From Raskinella chloraquaticus (SeqCode) (lineage in GTDB: Bacteria; Pseudomonadota; Alphaproteobacteria; Rhizobiales; UBA4765), in contig DEZK01000004.1 in assembly GCA_002365175.1 (NCBI GenBank), forward strand, positions 55,579 to 119,578: a stretch of 64,000 nucleotides of DNA, in the 5' to 3' direction. The notes below the pieces were generated by a model. It saw nothing but the letters and a program-made list of their open reading frames with translations, did no database searches and was not told the origin of the DNA. The translations under genes were made by a program, and so were the position numbers. Shown here piece after piece: positions 8,021-17,243 of this stretch. How positions within the stretch are numbered: position 1 is the stretch's first letter; every line of letters starts with the position of its first letter.

Positions 8021-9649
8021 ATGTCTGCGGCTGCCTATGATCGTGACCTAGACAAGAACGCTGCGAATTTCCAGCCTTTAACGCCGCTGACCTTCCTGGC
8101 CCGCTCGGCCCTCACCTTCCCCGACCACACCGCCATACTCCATGGCCGGCAGGCCATCACCTATCGCGATTTCTACGCCCGCTCCAGGCGCCTCGCCAGC
8201 GCATTGGCCCGGCGCGGCATCAAGCGGGGCGATACGGTCTCTGTCATGCTTGCCAATACGCCGCCCATGCTGGAGGCTCATTACGGCGTGCCGATGACAC
8301 GCGGCGTGTTGAACACACTCAACACGCGGCTTGATGCGGCCATTCTCGCCTTCACGCTTGATCACGCCGAAACCAAAGTCATCATCACCGATCTTGAATT
8401 TTCGAAGGTGATGAAGGAGGCCCTTGCCCTTGCGAAGGTGAAGCCGCTGGTTGTCGACTACGCCGACCCGGAATTTGCGGTCGAGGGCGAGCGTCTCGGC
8501 ACCCTGGATTATGAGGCACTGATCGCCGAGGGCGATCCCGCCTTCGACTGGCTGATGCCGGATGACGAGTGGGACGCGATTTCGCTCAACTACACGTCCG
8601 GCACGACTGGCAATCCGAAAGGCGTCGTCTACCACCATCGTGGCGCCTCGCTGCTGGCGGTAGGCAATGTGGTGACGACCGCCATGGGCAAGCACCCTGT
8701 CTATCTGTGGACGCTGCCGATGTTCCACTGCAATGGCTGGTGCTTCACCTGGTCGCTGTCGGCAGTGGCCGGCACCCATGTCTGTCTGCGCTGGGTCCGG
8801 GCACCGGCCATGTACGAGGCGATTGCCAGACACAAGGTAACCCATCTGTGCGGCGCGCCCATCGTTATGTCGACCCTGCTCAACGCGCCCGAACCCGACA
8901 AGCAGCCCCTGCCCCATGTCGTTTCGTTTTTTACCGCCGCCGCCCCGCCGCCGGAAGCGGTCCTCAGCGCCATGCAGGCGGCCGGTTTCAACGTCACTCA
9001 TCTCTCTGGGCTGACGGAAACCTATGGGCCGGCAGTGGTGAACGACTGGAAAGCCGAATGGGACCATCTCGAACCAGCCGCCCGCGGAGCCAAGAAGGCA
9101 CGCCAGGGGGTGCGTTATGCCGCCCTTGAAGATCTGACCATCATGAACCCTGAAACCATGGAAAAGGTGCCGGCTGACGGCCAGACCATCGGCGAGATCA
9201 TGTTTCGCGGCAATGTGGTGATGAAGGGGTATCTGAAAAATCGCGAAGCGAGCGCCGAAGCCTTCCATGGCGGCTGGTTCCATTCCGGCGATCTCGGCGT
9301 CATCCACCCCGATGGCTACATCCAGATCAAGGATCGCTCGAAGGACATCATTATTTCGGGCGGTGAGAACATTTCCTCCATCGAGGTGGAGGACACGCTC
9401 TACAAGCACCCATCGATCCAGGCAGCGGCTGTCGTCGCGAAGGCTGACGAGAAATGGGGCGAGACGCCGTGCGCCTTCGTTGAATTGCGCCCCGGCGCCA
9501 GCCTTACCGCGAACGAGGTGATGGCGTGGTGCCGCGACCATCTGGCAGCCTATAAATGCCCCCGCACCGTCATCTTCACCGAGTTGCCTAAAACATCGAC
9601 CGGCAAAATTCAAAAATTCAGGCTGCGCGACATGGCGAAATCTGTATAA
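8021..9649 (+). CDS. Acyl-CoA synthetase (AMP-forming ligase)
   Basis: A 542-residue member of the ANL superfamily that activates a carboxylic acid with ATP and joins it to CoA. The phosphate loop YTSGTTGNPKGVVYHHRG, the LTETYGPA adenine motif, and the C-terminal signature GWFHSGDLGVIHPDGYIQIKDR with IISGGENISS are complete. The C-terminal catalytic lysine is in KTSTGKIQKF. Length and the N-terminal LTPLTFLARSALTFPDHTAI are typical of the medium- or short-chain fatty acid ligases common in alphaproteobacteria. A GGAGG site precedes the ATG. It is transcribed alone after a divergent 185-base gap. Chain length preference cannot be read from sequence. Confidence 0.9.
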   Translation: MSAAAYDRDLDKNAANFQPLTPLTFLARSALTFPDHTAILHGRQAITYRDFYARSRRLASALARRGIKRGDTVSVMLANTPPMLEAHYGVPMTRGVLNTLNTRLDAAILAFTLDHAETKVIITDLEFSKVMKEALALAKVKPLVVDYADPEFAVEGERLGTLDYEALIAEGDPAFDWLMPDDEWDAISLNYTSGTTGNPKGVVYHHRGASLLAVGNVVTTAMGKHPVYLWTLPMFHCNGWCFTWSLSAVAGTHVCLRWVRAPAMYEAIARHKVTHLCGAPIVMSTLLNAPEPDKQPLPHVVSFFTAAAPPPEAVLSAMQAAGFNVTHLSGLTETYGPAVVNDWKAEWDHLEPAARGAKKARQGVRYAALEDLTIMNPETMEKVPADGQTIGEIMFRGNVVMKGYLKNREASAEAFHGGWFHSGDLGVIHPDGYIQIKDRSKDIIISGGENISSIEVEDTLYKHPSIQAAAVVAKADEKWGETPCAFVELRPGASLTANEVMAWCRDHLAAYKCPRTVIFTELPKTSTGKIQKFRLRDMAKSV

Positions 9650-9739
9650 CCGCGTCTTGCACGCTGTCGGAGGCCGTGCGGCAATTGTCGATGTCTGACG
9701 TCGCCGATACCGGTCGGGAACAAAAGGGAAAAGGATCTC

Positions 9740-10588
9740 ATGCCTGCGCTCAAAGCTTATTCCATCCGATCACTGCTGGCTGCCTGTACGCTTATCGTGA
9801 TGGCTGTCCCCGCTTTGGCGCTCCCCAACGACAAATGCCGCACGACTGGAACATTTGACGAGTGGATGACCGGCTTTCGTGCCGAGGCCGCCGCAAAAGG
9901 CATCCGCCCCGATGTCATTTCAGCAAGCCTTGACGGCGTGACCTATGATCAGAAGGTCTACAATGCCGATCGCGGACAGGGGGTGTTCCGGCAAACCTTC
10001 GAGCAGTTTTCCGCCCGCATGATTTCCTCCTATCGCGTCCAGAAGGGGACGAGCCTCCTGAAGCAGCATGCTGCCCTCCTCCAGCGCATCGAGAAGGAAT
10101 TTGGCGTTCCTGGCCCGGTGATTGTCGCCATCTGGGGCCTTGAGACCGATTACGGCGCCAATATCGGCAATATCCAGTCGATCCGCGCGCTTGCCACCCT
10201 TGCCTATGATTGCCGTCGCTCGGCGATGTTTCGCGGCGAATTGCTGGCCGCCCTGCAGATCGTCCAGCGCGGTGATCTGAAGCCCGCAGCCATGAAGGGC
10301 GCATGGGCGGGCGAACTCGGACAGACCCAGTTCCTGCCCTCTACCTATCTCAAATATGCCGTTGATTATGGCGGCGGGCGCGACCTCCTGCGCAGCCCGG
10401 CTGATGTGCTGGCCTCAACCGCCAACTACCTCAAGGGGTATGGCTGGAAGCCCGGCCAGGGCTGGGAGCCGGGGCAGCCGAATTTCGAGACGATCCTGTT
10501 GTGGAACAAGGCACAAGTCTACGCCAAAACGATTGCTGCTTTCGCCAGCCGGCTTGCCGAGGCAAGCGGCTATCAGGCCAGTCGCTGA
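9740..10588 (+). CDS. Lytic murein transglycosylase, MltB/SltB type
   Basis: A 282-residue exported enzyme that cleaves the glycan strands of peptidoglycan non-hydrolytically to give anhydromuramic ends. It has a signal peptide (about residues 1-28, cut after ALA), the family start GFRAEAAAKGIRPDVI, and the catalytic Glu135 in WGLETDYGAN. The later GELGQTQFLPSTYLKYAVD and SPADVLASTANYLKGYGW blocks are characteristic of MltB. No lipobox is present, so it is periplasmic and soluble. A short linker ending in Gln-Ala-Ser-Arg replaces the peptidoglycan-binding domain found in some relatives. An AAAAGG site lies upstream. Confidence 0.88.
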   Translation: MPALKAYSIRSLLAACTLIVMAVPALALPNDKCRTTGTFDEWMTGFRAEAAAKGIRPDVISASLDGVTYDQKVYNADRGQGVFRQTFEQFSARMISSYRVQKGTSLLKQHAALLQRIEKEFGVPGPVIVAIWGLETDYGANIGNIQSIRALATLAYDCRRSAMFRGELLAALQIVQRGDLKPAAMKGAWAGELGQTQFLPSTYLKYAVDYGGGRDLLRSPADVLASTANYLKGYGWKPGQGWEPGQPNFETILLWNKAQVYAKTIAAFASRLAEASGYQASR

Positions 10589-10654
10589 GCGCCGGCTTGC
10601 CCGGCAGGTCGCCGCTTTCAATTGGCTGTGACCTGCTGACCGGTCGCTGGACCC

Positions 10655-10689
10655 AACAAAACGCCGCCGGCCATCAGGCGCAGCGGCGT
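10655..10689 (-). terminator. Probable intrinsic terminator for the minus-strand DUF465 gene
   Basis: Reading the minus strand, a 7-bp stem (ACGCCGC with GCGGCGT at 10661-10667 and 10683-10689) is followed by TTTTGTT. It lies about 50 bases past the stop of the small DUF465 gene. The stem is GC-rich but the T-tract is interrupted, so strength is uncertain. Confidence 0.5.
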
Positions 10690-10741
10690 CAGCGCCGTGA
10701 CAGGTCGAACCTGCCAGATCAAATCTAAAAAAACGAACGCT

Positions 10742-10921
10742 TCAGTGCAGCGACGCACCACCTTTGAGTTTTTCTATCGATTCTTTTATTCGCAGCTTCT
10801 TACGCTTCAACTCGACCAATTTAAGCGGGTCCGTTCCCGGATGTGCCAGAGTGGACTCGATTTCACGCTCCATCATCTGATGGCGCCGTTCGAGTTCCGC
10901 GATGCGCGCGGTCACTGCCAT
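10742..10921 (-). CDS. DUF465 (YdcH-like) small coiled-coil protein
   Basis: A 59-residue protein read directly from the minus strand: ATG at 10921, TGA at 10742. It begins MAVTARIAELERRHQMMERE and continues with the DUF465 hallmark HPGTDPLKLVELKRKKLRIK. It is charged, helical and without a membrane segment. DUF465 proteins are widespread small proteins of unknown role. It faces a second DUF465-like gene across a 143-base divergent spacer and has a terminator-like hairpin downstream. Confidence 0.85.
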   Translation of the reverse strand: MAVTARIAELERRHQMMEREIESTLAHPGTDPLKLVELKRKKLRIKESIEKLKGGASLH

Positions 10922-11064
10922 AGACTGCCTCCCTCATGGTTAAGCGTCACCAGTTTGTCATGAAACAAACTTCCTGTCGAAGGGCGAAATTGTCTTGTGA
11001 GGACAAAACTTGTTACATGGTGACTTGCTCGTTGATATCTTCCCGGACATAGTCGTTGACAGCC

Positions 11065-11289
11065 ATGAATGACGCCTCAACCATAGAAACCGCTGAAGAA
11101 ACCGAGCTGCGCAGCCTGCTGGCGCATCTCAAGGAAGAGCATCGCGATCTGGATGCGGCGATTGCCGCCCTCCAGGCAGCCTCGATCATTGATCGATTGC
11201 AGATCCAGCGGCTGAAGAAGCGCAAACTGGCGCTGAAAGACCAGATCGGCAGCATCGAATGCAGCCTCATTCCTGATATTATCGCCTGA
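11065..11289 (+). CDS. DUF465 (YdcH-like) protein, second copy
   Basis: A 74-residue helical protein starting at ATG 11065 (a TTG three codons upstream in frame is less likely). It reads LRSLLAHLKEEHRDLDAAI and then LQIQRLKKRKLALKDQI, the same heptad pattern as the neighbour on the other strand. Placement just ahead of purEK is a recurring arrangement in Rhizobiales. Function is unknown; a divergent pair suggests a duplication or a heteromeric pair. Confidence 0.8.
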   Translation: MNDASTIETAEETELRSLLAHLKEEHRDLDAAIAALQAASIIDRLQIQRLKKRKLALKDQIGSIECSLIPDIIA

Positions 11290-11414
11290 CGGCAGCAATC
11301 AGCGTGTCGATCTTAGCTTGTATGAACCTGCCATTGCGGCGTCATAATTAAGTATGGCCGGGAATTGACCACAGCGCCCCATTTCGGATACCGCACCTGC
11401 CTGGGAGCGCGACA

Positions 11415-11903
11415 ATGACGCAAAACTCGCCGGCGGTCGCCGTCATCATGGGTAGCCAGTCTGACTGGGAAACGATGCGCCATGCCGTCGAAACCTTGAC
11501 GGCGTTGGGGATCGAGCATGACACGCGCATCGTATCGGCGCATCGCACGCCCGAGCGGCTCTACGACTACGCCAGAGGCGCGCGCGCTGCCGGCTTCAAG
11601 ATCATCATCGCCGGCGCGGGTGGTGCGGCTCATCTGCCGGGGATGACCGCCGCCCTCACCTCCCTGCCCGTTTTCGGTGTGCCGGTGAAAAGCGAAGCCT
11701 TGTCGGGCCAGGATTCGCTGCTGTCGATCGTGCAGATGCCGGCCGGCATTCCCGTCGGAACGCTTGCCATCGGCAAGGCTGGCGCCATCAATGCAGCCCT
11801 CCTTGCCGCAGCCGTTCTTGCACTGGAGGATAACGCGCTTGCAACGCGGCTTGAGGCCTACCGCGCCCGCCAAAGCGCGGCTGTCGCCGAGCGGCCCATC
11901 TGA
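11415..11903 (+). CDS. purE: N5-carboxyaminoimidazole ribonucleotide mutase
   Basis: A 162-residue class I PurE, which moves the carboxylate of N5-CAIR to give CAIR in purine synthesis. The phosphate and substrate loop VIMGSQSDWETMRHAV is intact, as are RIVSAHRTPERLYDYA, IIAGAGGAAHLPGM, and the late PVKSEALSGQDSLLSIVQMPAGIPVGT block. The class I length and the AHR motif exclude class II PurE. It is followed after five bases by purK, its usual partner, so the two form an operon. Confidence 0.95.
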   Translation: MTQNSPAVAVIMGSQSDWETMRHAVETLTALGIEHDTRIVSAHRTPERLYDYARGARAAGFKIIIAGAGGAAHLPGMTAALTSLPVFGVPVKSEALSGQDSLLSIVQMPAGIPVGTLAIGKAGAINAALLAAAVLALEDNALATRLEAYRARQSAAVAERPI

Positions 11904-11908
11904 CGGCG

Positions 11909-12982
11909 ATGCTGAAACCCGGTGACACCATCGGCATCCTCGGCGGCGGCCAGCTGGCGCGCATGCTGACGCTTGCCGCCGCGCCGCTTGGTCTGAAGGT
12001 GCATATCTATGCCCCGGAGGAGGATTGTCCGGCTTTCGATGTCGCCGCGCGGCGCACAACCGGCGCCTTTGACGACGCGCACGCCCTTGCGGTCTTTGCC
12101 AAGACCGTCGACGTCGTCACCTATGAGAGTGAAAACATTCCGACCGCCCCGCTTGCAAGCCTGGAGGGCAAGGTGCGCCTGTCGCCGCCACTGCGCGCGC
12201 TGGCGCTGACCCAGGACCGCCTGCACGAAAAAACCTTCATTCGTGATCTTGGCATCGCTGTGCCGCCCTTCCATCCGGTCTCGAGCCCCGCCGATCTGGA
12301 GGCGGCCATCGCCCACACCGGCCTGCCGGCCGTGCTGAAAACGCGAAGGTTTGGCTATGATGGCAAGGGCCAGACGCGAATCACGGCGGCAGCTGACGCT
12401 CATGGCGCCTATGCCGCCATCGGTCACACACCGGCCATCCTCGAGGCTTTCGTGCCGTTTGCCTGCGAAATCTCCGTCATTGCCGCCCGCGGCCATGACG
12501 CTTCATTTACCGCCTTCGATCCGCCGGAAAATGTCCATCGCCACCATATTCTCGCAACCTCGACGGTACCCGCGACCATATCATCCTCGCTCGCTGATCA
12601 GGCAATCCAGGCCACCCGACGCATCGCCGAGGCGCTGGAATATGTCGGCACGATCGCCGTCGAGTTCTTCGTCACCGGCGATGGCGAGCTTCTGGTCAAC
12701 GAAATTGCTCCACGCGTCCATAATTCCGGTCATTGGACCATCGAGGCCTGCCTGGTATCGCAGTTCGAGGCGCATATCCGCGCGATTGCCCATTGGCCGC
12801 TGGGCGACACGCGGCGCACCCATGATGCCGTGATGACCAACCTCATCGGCGATGATGCGGGACAATGGGACAGGCTGATCGCGCAACCCGCGACGCATCT
12901 TCATCTCTACGGCAAACGCCATGCCCGTGCGGGCCGCAAGATGGGACATGTGACGCGGCTGGGCCGTCCATCGCTCACTTGA
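11909..12982 (+). CDS. purK: N5-carboxyaminoimidazole ribonucleotide synthase
   Basis: A 357-residue ATP-grasp enzyme that carboxylates aminoimidazole ribonucleotide with bicarbonate and ATP. The N-terminal domain begins TIGILGGGQLARMLTLAA; the ATP-grasp part shows LKTRRFGYDGKGQ, FEAFVPFACEISVI (here EAFVPFACE) and the metal-binding NEIAPRVHNSGHWTIEAC. The length is normal. It is co-transcribed with purE, with only five bases between. Hydrolysis of the product is prevented by immediate passage to PurE. Confidence 0.95.
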   Translation: MLKPGDTIGILGGGQLARMLTLAAAPLGLKVHIYAPEEDCPAFDVAARRTTGAFDDAHALAVFAKTVDVVTYESENIPTAPLASLEGKVRLSPPLRALALTQDRLHEKTFIRDLGIAVPPFHPVSSPADLEAAIAHTGLPAVLKTRRFGYDGKGQTRITAAADAHGAYAAIGHTPAILEAFVPFACEISVIAARGHDASFTAFDPPENVHRHHILATSTVPATISSSLADQAIQATRRIAEALEYVGTIAVEFFVTGDGELLVNEIAPRVHNSGHWTIEACLVSQFEAHIRAIAHWPLGDTRRTHDAVMTNLIGDDAGQWDRLIAQPATHLHLYGKRHARAGRKMGHVTRLGRPSLT

Positions 12983-13220
12983 ATTTTGCCATCGTATCCC
13001 CTCAAAGCTTGTAGACAAATTAAGCGTCGTTTGATATTGAAACGCTCCACATTGGGCTTTGCTGTCCGATGCCGGAGCAATTTTGGGGCGGACGCAGCGG
13101 CCCCGAAAGCCTGCATGAAACCCGTGCAATCCTGTCGCGACCGGAATCGAAGGTCGTGCATTTCAGTTTTCGGTCCTCTGCGATGGGCCTGAAAGCAAGC
13201 CGTGAAGAGGAAGAGAACGC

Positions 13221-13472
13221 GTGCAAGTCATCGTTCGCGACAATAATGTCGATCAAGCGCTGAAGGCGCTGAAGAAGAAGATGCAGCGGGAAGGCATCTT
13301 CCGCGAGATGAAGCTTCGTGGCCATTACGAGAAGCCCTCGGAAAAGCGCGCCCGCGAGAAGGCGGAAGCCGTGCGCCGCGCCCGCAAGCTTGCCCGCAAG
13401 CGCGCCCAGCGCGAAGGTCTGCTGCCAGCCCCCAAGAAGCCGGTCATGGCTGGTCCGGGCGGCCCGCGCTAG
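13221..13472 (+). CDS. rpsU: 30S ribosomal protein S21
   Basis: An 83-residue basic protein starting at GTG 13221 after an AAGAGGAAGAGAA purine tract. The core MQVIVRDNNVDQALKALKKK and MQREGIFREMKLRGHYEKPS is the S21 family sequence, followed by an Arg/Lys/Ala-rich tail typical of alphaproteobacteria. S21 helps the small subunit engage mRNA during initiation. The 238-base gap from purK to this start probably holds its own promoter; no confident boxes were identified. Confidence 0.93.
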   Translation: MQVIVRDNNVDQALKALKKKMQREGIFREMKLRGHYEKPSEKRAREKAEAVRRARKLARKRAQREGLLPAPKKPVMAGPGGPR

Positions 13473-13589
13473 CCACTGAACGATGGCCTGTTTTGTAATG
13501 AGGCGTGGTATCGCCTCTCTTTGACCACGTTCCGGTCGCGAATTCGGGCAGACCCCGTGCTATGGCACGGAGCGGAACGCGGGACGGCC

Positions 13590-14477
13590 ATGGCATATTC
13601 ACCACCATCCTCACGATTTTTCTGGGCGACACTCACTGCAGTCGCCCTGCTGATGCTGGGGGGCTGCGCCGGCAGGCCGGGAGACGTCGGCGCGCTTGGG
13701 CCTGAATCGCCCACCGAGAGCATCGCCAGCCCAGACGCCAATCTCGCATCGCTTTCCGATGTCATTCGCCAGAATCCGCGTGATGCTCATGCCCTCAACA
13801 TTCGCGGCACCGCCTTCGCGCAGCAGGGGCGTTATGCGGAGGCGATCAACGATTTCAACGCGGCCTTGCGCGTCAATCCGGACTATGTCCAGGCCTTGAC
13901 CAACCGCGCGCTTGTCGAGCGCCGCATGGGGCGCATCGATCTGGCGCTGGCCGATTATAACGCGGCAATAACCATCAATCCTGGTTACGCGCCAGCCCTG
14001 ATCGGGCGCGGCACGATCAGCCGCCAGGCGGGCCGGATGAGCGAGGCGTTCGCCGATTTTGAGCGCGCCATCAAGATCAGATCAGATGATCCGCAGGCAT
14101 TCCATAACCGCGGCCTCATCTATCAGGCGCAAGGGCGCAATGATATCGCCATCGACGATTTCACCACCGCCATTGGCCTTGGTCCGACCGCGCCGGAACC
14201 CTATTACGCCCGCGGCCTCGCCTATCTTGCCGGCAATGATGCCAAATCAGCGGCTGAGGATTTCACCGAAGCGATCCGTCTCGATACCCGCTTTGCCGAT
14301 GCCTGGGCCAATCGCGGCGTGGCACTTGAGCAACTGGGTCAGAAAGACCAGGCCGAAAGCTCCTATCAGAGGGCGATCAATATCGATCAGAACAACACGA
14401 TCGCCCGCGATGGTCTGAACCGCCTGCAGGGTGGCGGGAAGCCGGGCGGGTTTTCATTTTTCGGCATACGCAACTAA
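13590..14477 (+). CDS. TPR-repeat lipoprotein (NlpI-like)
   Basis: A 295-residue lipoprotein with a signal peptide ending in the lipobox LMLGGC (Cys about residue 24), then six or so tetratricopeptide repeats. Repeat blocks such as HALNIRGTAFAQQGRYAEAI, VQALTNRALVERRMGRIDLA and AFHNRGLIYQAQGRNDIAI are plain. The frame opens earlier at 13521, but the ATG at 13590 gives a proper signal peptide. Layout resembles NlpI, an outer-membrane adaptor for peptidoglycan hydrolases. The 3' end overlaps the convergent patatin gene by four bases. A scaffold role in the envelope is inferred. Confidence 0.8.
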   Translation: MAYSPPSSRFFWATLTAVALLMLGGCAGRPGDVGALGPESPTESIASPDANLASLSDVIRQNPRDAHALNIRGTAFAQQGRYAEAINDFNAALRVNPDYVQALTNRALVERRMGRIDLALADYNAAITINPGYAPALIGRGTISRQAGRMSEAFADFERAIKIRSDDPQAFHNRGLIYQAQGRNDIAIDDFTTAIGLGPTAPEPYYARGLAYLAGNDAKSAAEDFTEAIRLDTRFADAWANRGVALEQLGQKDQAESSYQRAINIDQNNTIARDGLNRLQGGGKPGGFSFFGIRN

Positions 14478-15568
14478 GCTCCCGAAAGATCGTTCCAGCG
14501 TATCTGTTGCTGCGCCGCAAGCGTCGCCAGGCGATAGAGTTCGGGGATCATGGTGGGATCATCCATCCGCCGCAGTCGATCGATGATCTTGCCTGACGCT
14601 TCATACTGAAGCTTGTCTTGAAGCCATTGGCGCTCAAGGCAGATATCATAGCGCAAATATTGGAATAATGGCTGGCAAGGTCCTGGGATCGCCCCCAAAT
14701 CACCCAATTCGCTGTTGATCACCCACGGCGTCGGGCTGGTGCCAAGCCAGCTCATAAGCGCTTGCACCTGCTGCTGGGCGTCGCTGAGTTGGGCGACAAG
14801 GGCGCGCAACGCCACCGCAAAGGCTCGGGTGTTCCTGGCCTGCCTCTCGGTAAGCCTCAAGCGGAAGCTGCCGGTACCAATCGAGACGATCTGGAGGTGC
14901 CCAGCACCAGTTGGAAATGACAAGCCATATTGCGGTAGCGTGGCCACCATGGTCAACATGATGGCTGGATTGTTGAAGGGGCTTACCCCACCATCGACAA
15001 ACAGGCCGGGCGGCATGCCGGCGACGACCGCGACCTGTTGCGGGTCGAAGAAATGAGGCGCCGCCGCAGACGCACGCAGTACCTGCTTCAAGAGATAATG
15101 GCGATTGCCGATGAAGGATTGGTCCGGCGGGGTCTCCCAATAAGTCGAGGCGGGATTATTGGTCAGTACCCACGGGCTGCCTGTATCCAGCCGTTTGGTG
15201 ATGATGGCAAGTCGCGTCTGGAGATCGGCGCTGCCAAGCGTGCGCTCACCCACCACTCCATCGAGTTCACGCATCAGATTGGCTGCGTCGAATTTCGACT
15301 GGAGACCGAGGACCCGCCATGGCGAGCGCTTGAAAACACGCGGGGCTAGCCGGCGATAAAAGTCGCGCATATCGGCCGCACTATGGCCCAACGCAAGCCC
15401 GGCAGCGATGATCGCCCCCGTCGACGTCCCCCCGATCAGATCAAACCAGTCGCACAGGCGAACGCTTCGCCCGGCAATCGCCGCGACCTGCCGCTCGATC
15501 TCTTCGAGGAACGCGATTATCACCGCGCCCCTGACACCACCTCCGTCAAGCGAAAGGACGCGTCGCAT
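14474..15568 (-). CDS. Patatin-like phospholipase (CapV-type architecture)
   Basis: A 364-residue lipid acyl hydrolase. Oxyanion loop DGGGVRG at residues 8-14, the nucleophile elbow GGTSTGAII near residue 48, and the catalytic DGG in LFVDGGVSPFNNPA give the full Ser-Asp dyad. The layout, with a patatin domain plus a C-terminal helical part, resembles the stand-alone patatins that also serve as effectors (CapV) in CBASS immunity. No cyclic-nucleotide synthase, ubiquitin-like or other defence gene is next to it, so a lipid-metabolism role is more likely. It is transcribed alone, with a 264-base gap upstream that holds nothing recognised. Confidence 0.85.
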   Translation of the reverse strand: MRRVLSLDGGGVRGAVIIAFLEEIERQVAAIAGRSVRLCDWFDLIGGTSTGAIIAAGLALGHSAADMRDFYRRLAPRVFKRSPWRVLGLQSKFDAANLMRELDGVVGERTLGSADLQTRLAIITKRLDTGSPWVLTNNPASTYWETPPDQSFIGNRHYLLKQVLRASAAAPHFFDPQQVAVVAGMPPGLFVDGGVSPFNNPAIMLTMVATLPQYGLSFPTGAGHLQIVSIGTGSFRLRLTERQARNTRAFAVALRALVAQLSDAQQQVQALMSWLGTSPTPWVINSELGDLGAIPGPCQPLFQYLRYDICLERQWLQDKLQYEASGKIIDRLRRMDDPTMIPELYRLATLAAQQQIRWNDLSGA

Positions 15569-15832
15569 CCGCTAGCCCAGCCTTGGCAAAAGTCGTGGCC
15601 CGATCGTTTCAAAACCGCACGCCGAATAATGGAGAAGCCCATCAGGCATAACAAAGTCCCGGACCTGCCTGTCGTCACGATGAAAGGCGCCGATCGCCTC
15701 AAAGGAATAAAATTCGCACGACATATTGCTTGCCGCGAACCTCGGTTGACAGGCCGTGCCTTGCAGACACCGGCCGGTAAAAAGCGATCCCTCTCGTCCC
15801 GCCCATCCAAGATGATCAGGCTTTACAAGCCC

Positions 15833-17233
15833 TCACAAACTCTTCACCACCGCTTCCGTTACCTTTTTCGCATCACCAAACAGCATCATGGTGTTGTCAC
15901 GGAAGAAGAGTTCATTCTCGACGCCGGCATAGCCTGAACCCATGCCGCGCTTGATGAAGAGAACGGTCTTGGCCTTCTCGACATCAAGGATCGGCATGCC
16001 ATAGATCGGTGACGTCTTGTCGGTCTTGGCCGACGGGTTGGTCACATCATTGGCGCCGATGACAAATGCCACATCCGCCTGCCCGAAATCATTGTTGATG
16101 TCTTCCAGCTCGAAGACCTCGTCATAGGGCACATTGGCTTCGGCCAGCAGCACGTTCATATGGCCCGGCATGCGCCCGGCCACCGGATGGATGGCATATT
16201 TGACGTCGACGCCGGCCTTTTTCAGATGGTCAGCCATTTCACGCAGCGCGTGCTGCGCCTGCGCCACCGCCATGCCATAGCCCGGCACGATGATGACACT
16301 TGCCGCATTCTTCATGATGAAGGCGGCGTCTTCCGCCGACCCCTGCTTGACCGGCCGATTCTCAACAGCGCCACCAGACCCGCCGGCAACCTCGCCACCA
16401 AACCCGCCGAGAATGACGGAGATGAAGGAGCGGTTCATGCCTTTGCACATGATGTAGCTGAGGATCGCACCCGATGAGCCGACAAGGGCGCCAACGATGA
16501 TGAGCGCGGTATTACCGAGGGTGAAGCCGATGCCGGCTGCCGCCCACCCCGAATAGGAGTTCAGCATCGACACGACGACCGGCATGTCCGCCCCGCCGAT
16601 CGGTATGATGATGAGAACGCCGAAAACGAAGCTCAGCACAACGATAGCCCAGAACAGCACATGGCTTTCGCTGGCAACAAAGGCGATGCTGAGGACAACC
16701 AGCAAGGCAAAGAGGCCGAGATTAACCTGATGGCGCATCGGCAGCATGATCGGCTTGCCGCTCATGCGACCATCAAGCTTGAGGAAGGCGATGATCGAGC
16801 CGGTGAAGGTGATGGCGCCGATGGCAACGCCCAGCACCATTTCAACCAGGCTGTGCTTGTGGATGGCACCCGTCCGACCGATATCGAAGGCCTCCGGCGC
16901 CGAAAGCGCACCCGCCGCTACGAAGACCGCAGCAAGACCAACGCCTGAATGGAAAGCTGCCACCAATTGCGGCATCGCGGTCATCGCCACGCGGCGGGCG
17001 ACCACCGCGCCAACACCACCACCGATGCCGATGCCGGCCAGCACGAACAGCCAGGCGCCAAAGCTTGCCGGCGGATGATAGAGAAGCGTCGTCAGCGCGG
17101 CGAGCGCCATGCCGATCATGCCGAAGCGATTACCCTGACGCGAGGTGACGGGCGAGGACAGGCCGCGCAGCGACAGCACAAAAAGAACGGCGGCAACGAG
17201 ATAAAGAACAGCGGCGAGATTGGCGCTCAGCAT
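15833..17233 (-). CDS. pntB: NAD(P) transhydrogenase subunit beta
   Basis: A 466-residue membrane subunit of the proton-translocating transhydrogenase, which makes NADPH from NADH using the proton gradient. The first half holds about nine membrane helices; the second half is the NADP-binding domain III with VIIVPGYGMAVAQAQHALREM, YAIHPVAGRMPGHMNVLLAEA and VIGANDVTNPSAKTD. The frame opens further upstream, but ATG 17233 starts MLSANLAAVLYLVAAV, the usual beginning. It is the third gene of the operon and lies ten bases after pntA2. Confidence 0.95.
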   Translation of the reverse strand: MLSANLAAVLYLVAAVLFVLSLRGLSSPVTSRQGNRFGMIGMALAALTTLLYHPPASFGAWLFVLAGIGIGGGVGAVVARRVAMTAMPQLVAAFHSGVGLAAVFVAAGALSAPEAFDIGRTGAIHKHSLVEMVLGVAIGAITFTGSIIAFLKLDGRMSGKPIMLPMRHQVNLGLFALLVVLSIAFVASESHVLFWAIVVLSFVFGVLIIIPIGGADMPVVVSMLNSYSGWAAAGIGFTLGNTALIIVGALVGSSGAILSYIMCKGMNRSFISVILGGFGGEVAGGSGGAVENRPVKQGSAEDAAFIMKNAASVIIVPGYGMAVAQAQHALREMADHLKKAGVDVKYAIHPVAGRMPGHMNVLLAEANVPYDEVFELEDINNDFGQADVAFVIGANDVTNPSAKTDKTSPIYGMPILDVEKAKTVLFIKRGMGSGYAGVENELFFRDNTMMLFGDAKKVTEAVVKSL

Positions 17234-17243
17234 GATCAGGCCC

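Noticed and set aside
8078..9613. A 511-codon open frame antisense to the acyl-CoA synthetase gene.
   Set aside because: It lies wholly inside a certain gene, is rich in His and Gly as antisense frames of GC-rich genes are, and matches no family.
13005..13040. A sigma-70-like promoter before rpsU (TAGACA and GATATT).
   Set aside because: The spacing is 15 bases and the second box is weak, so it cannot be told from chance.
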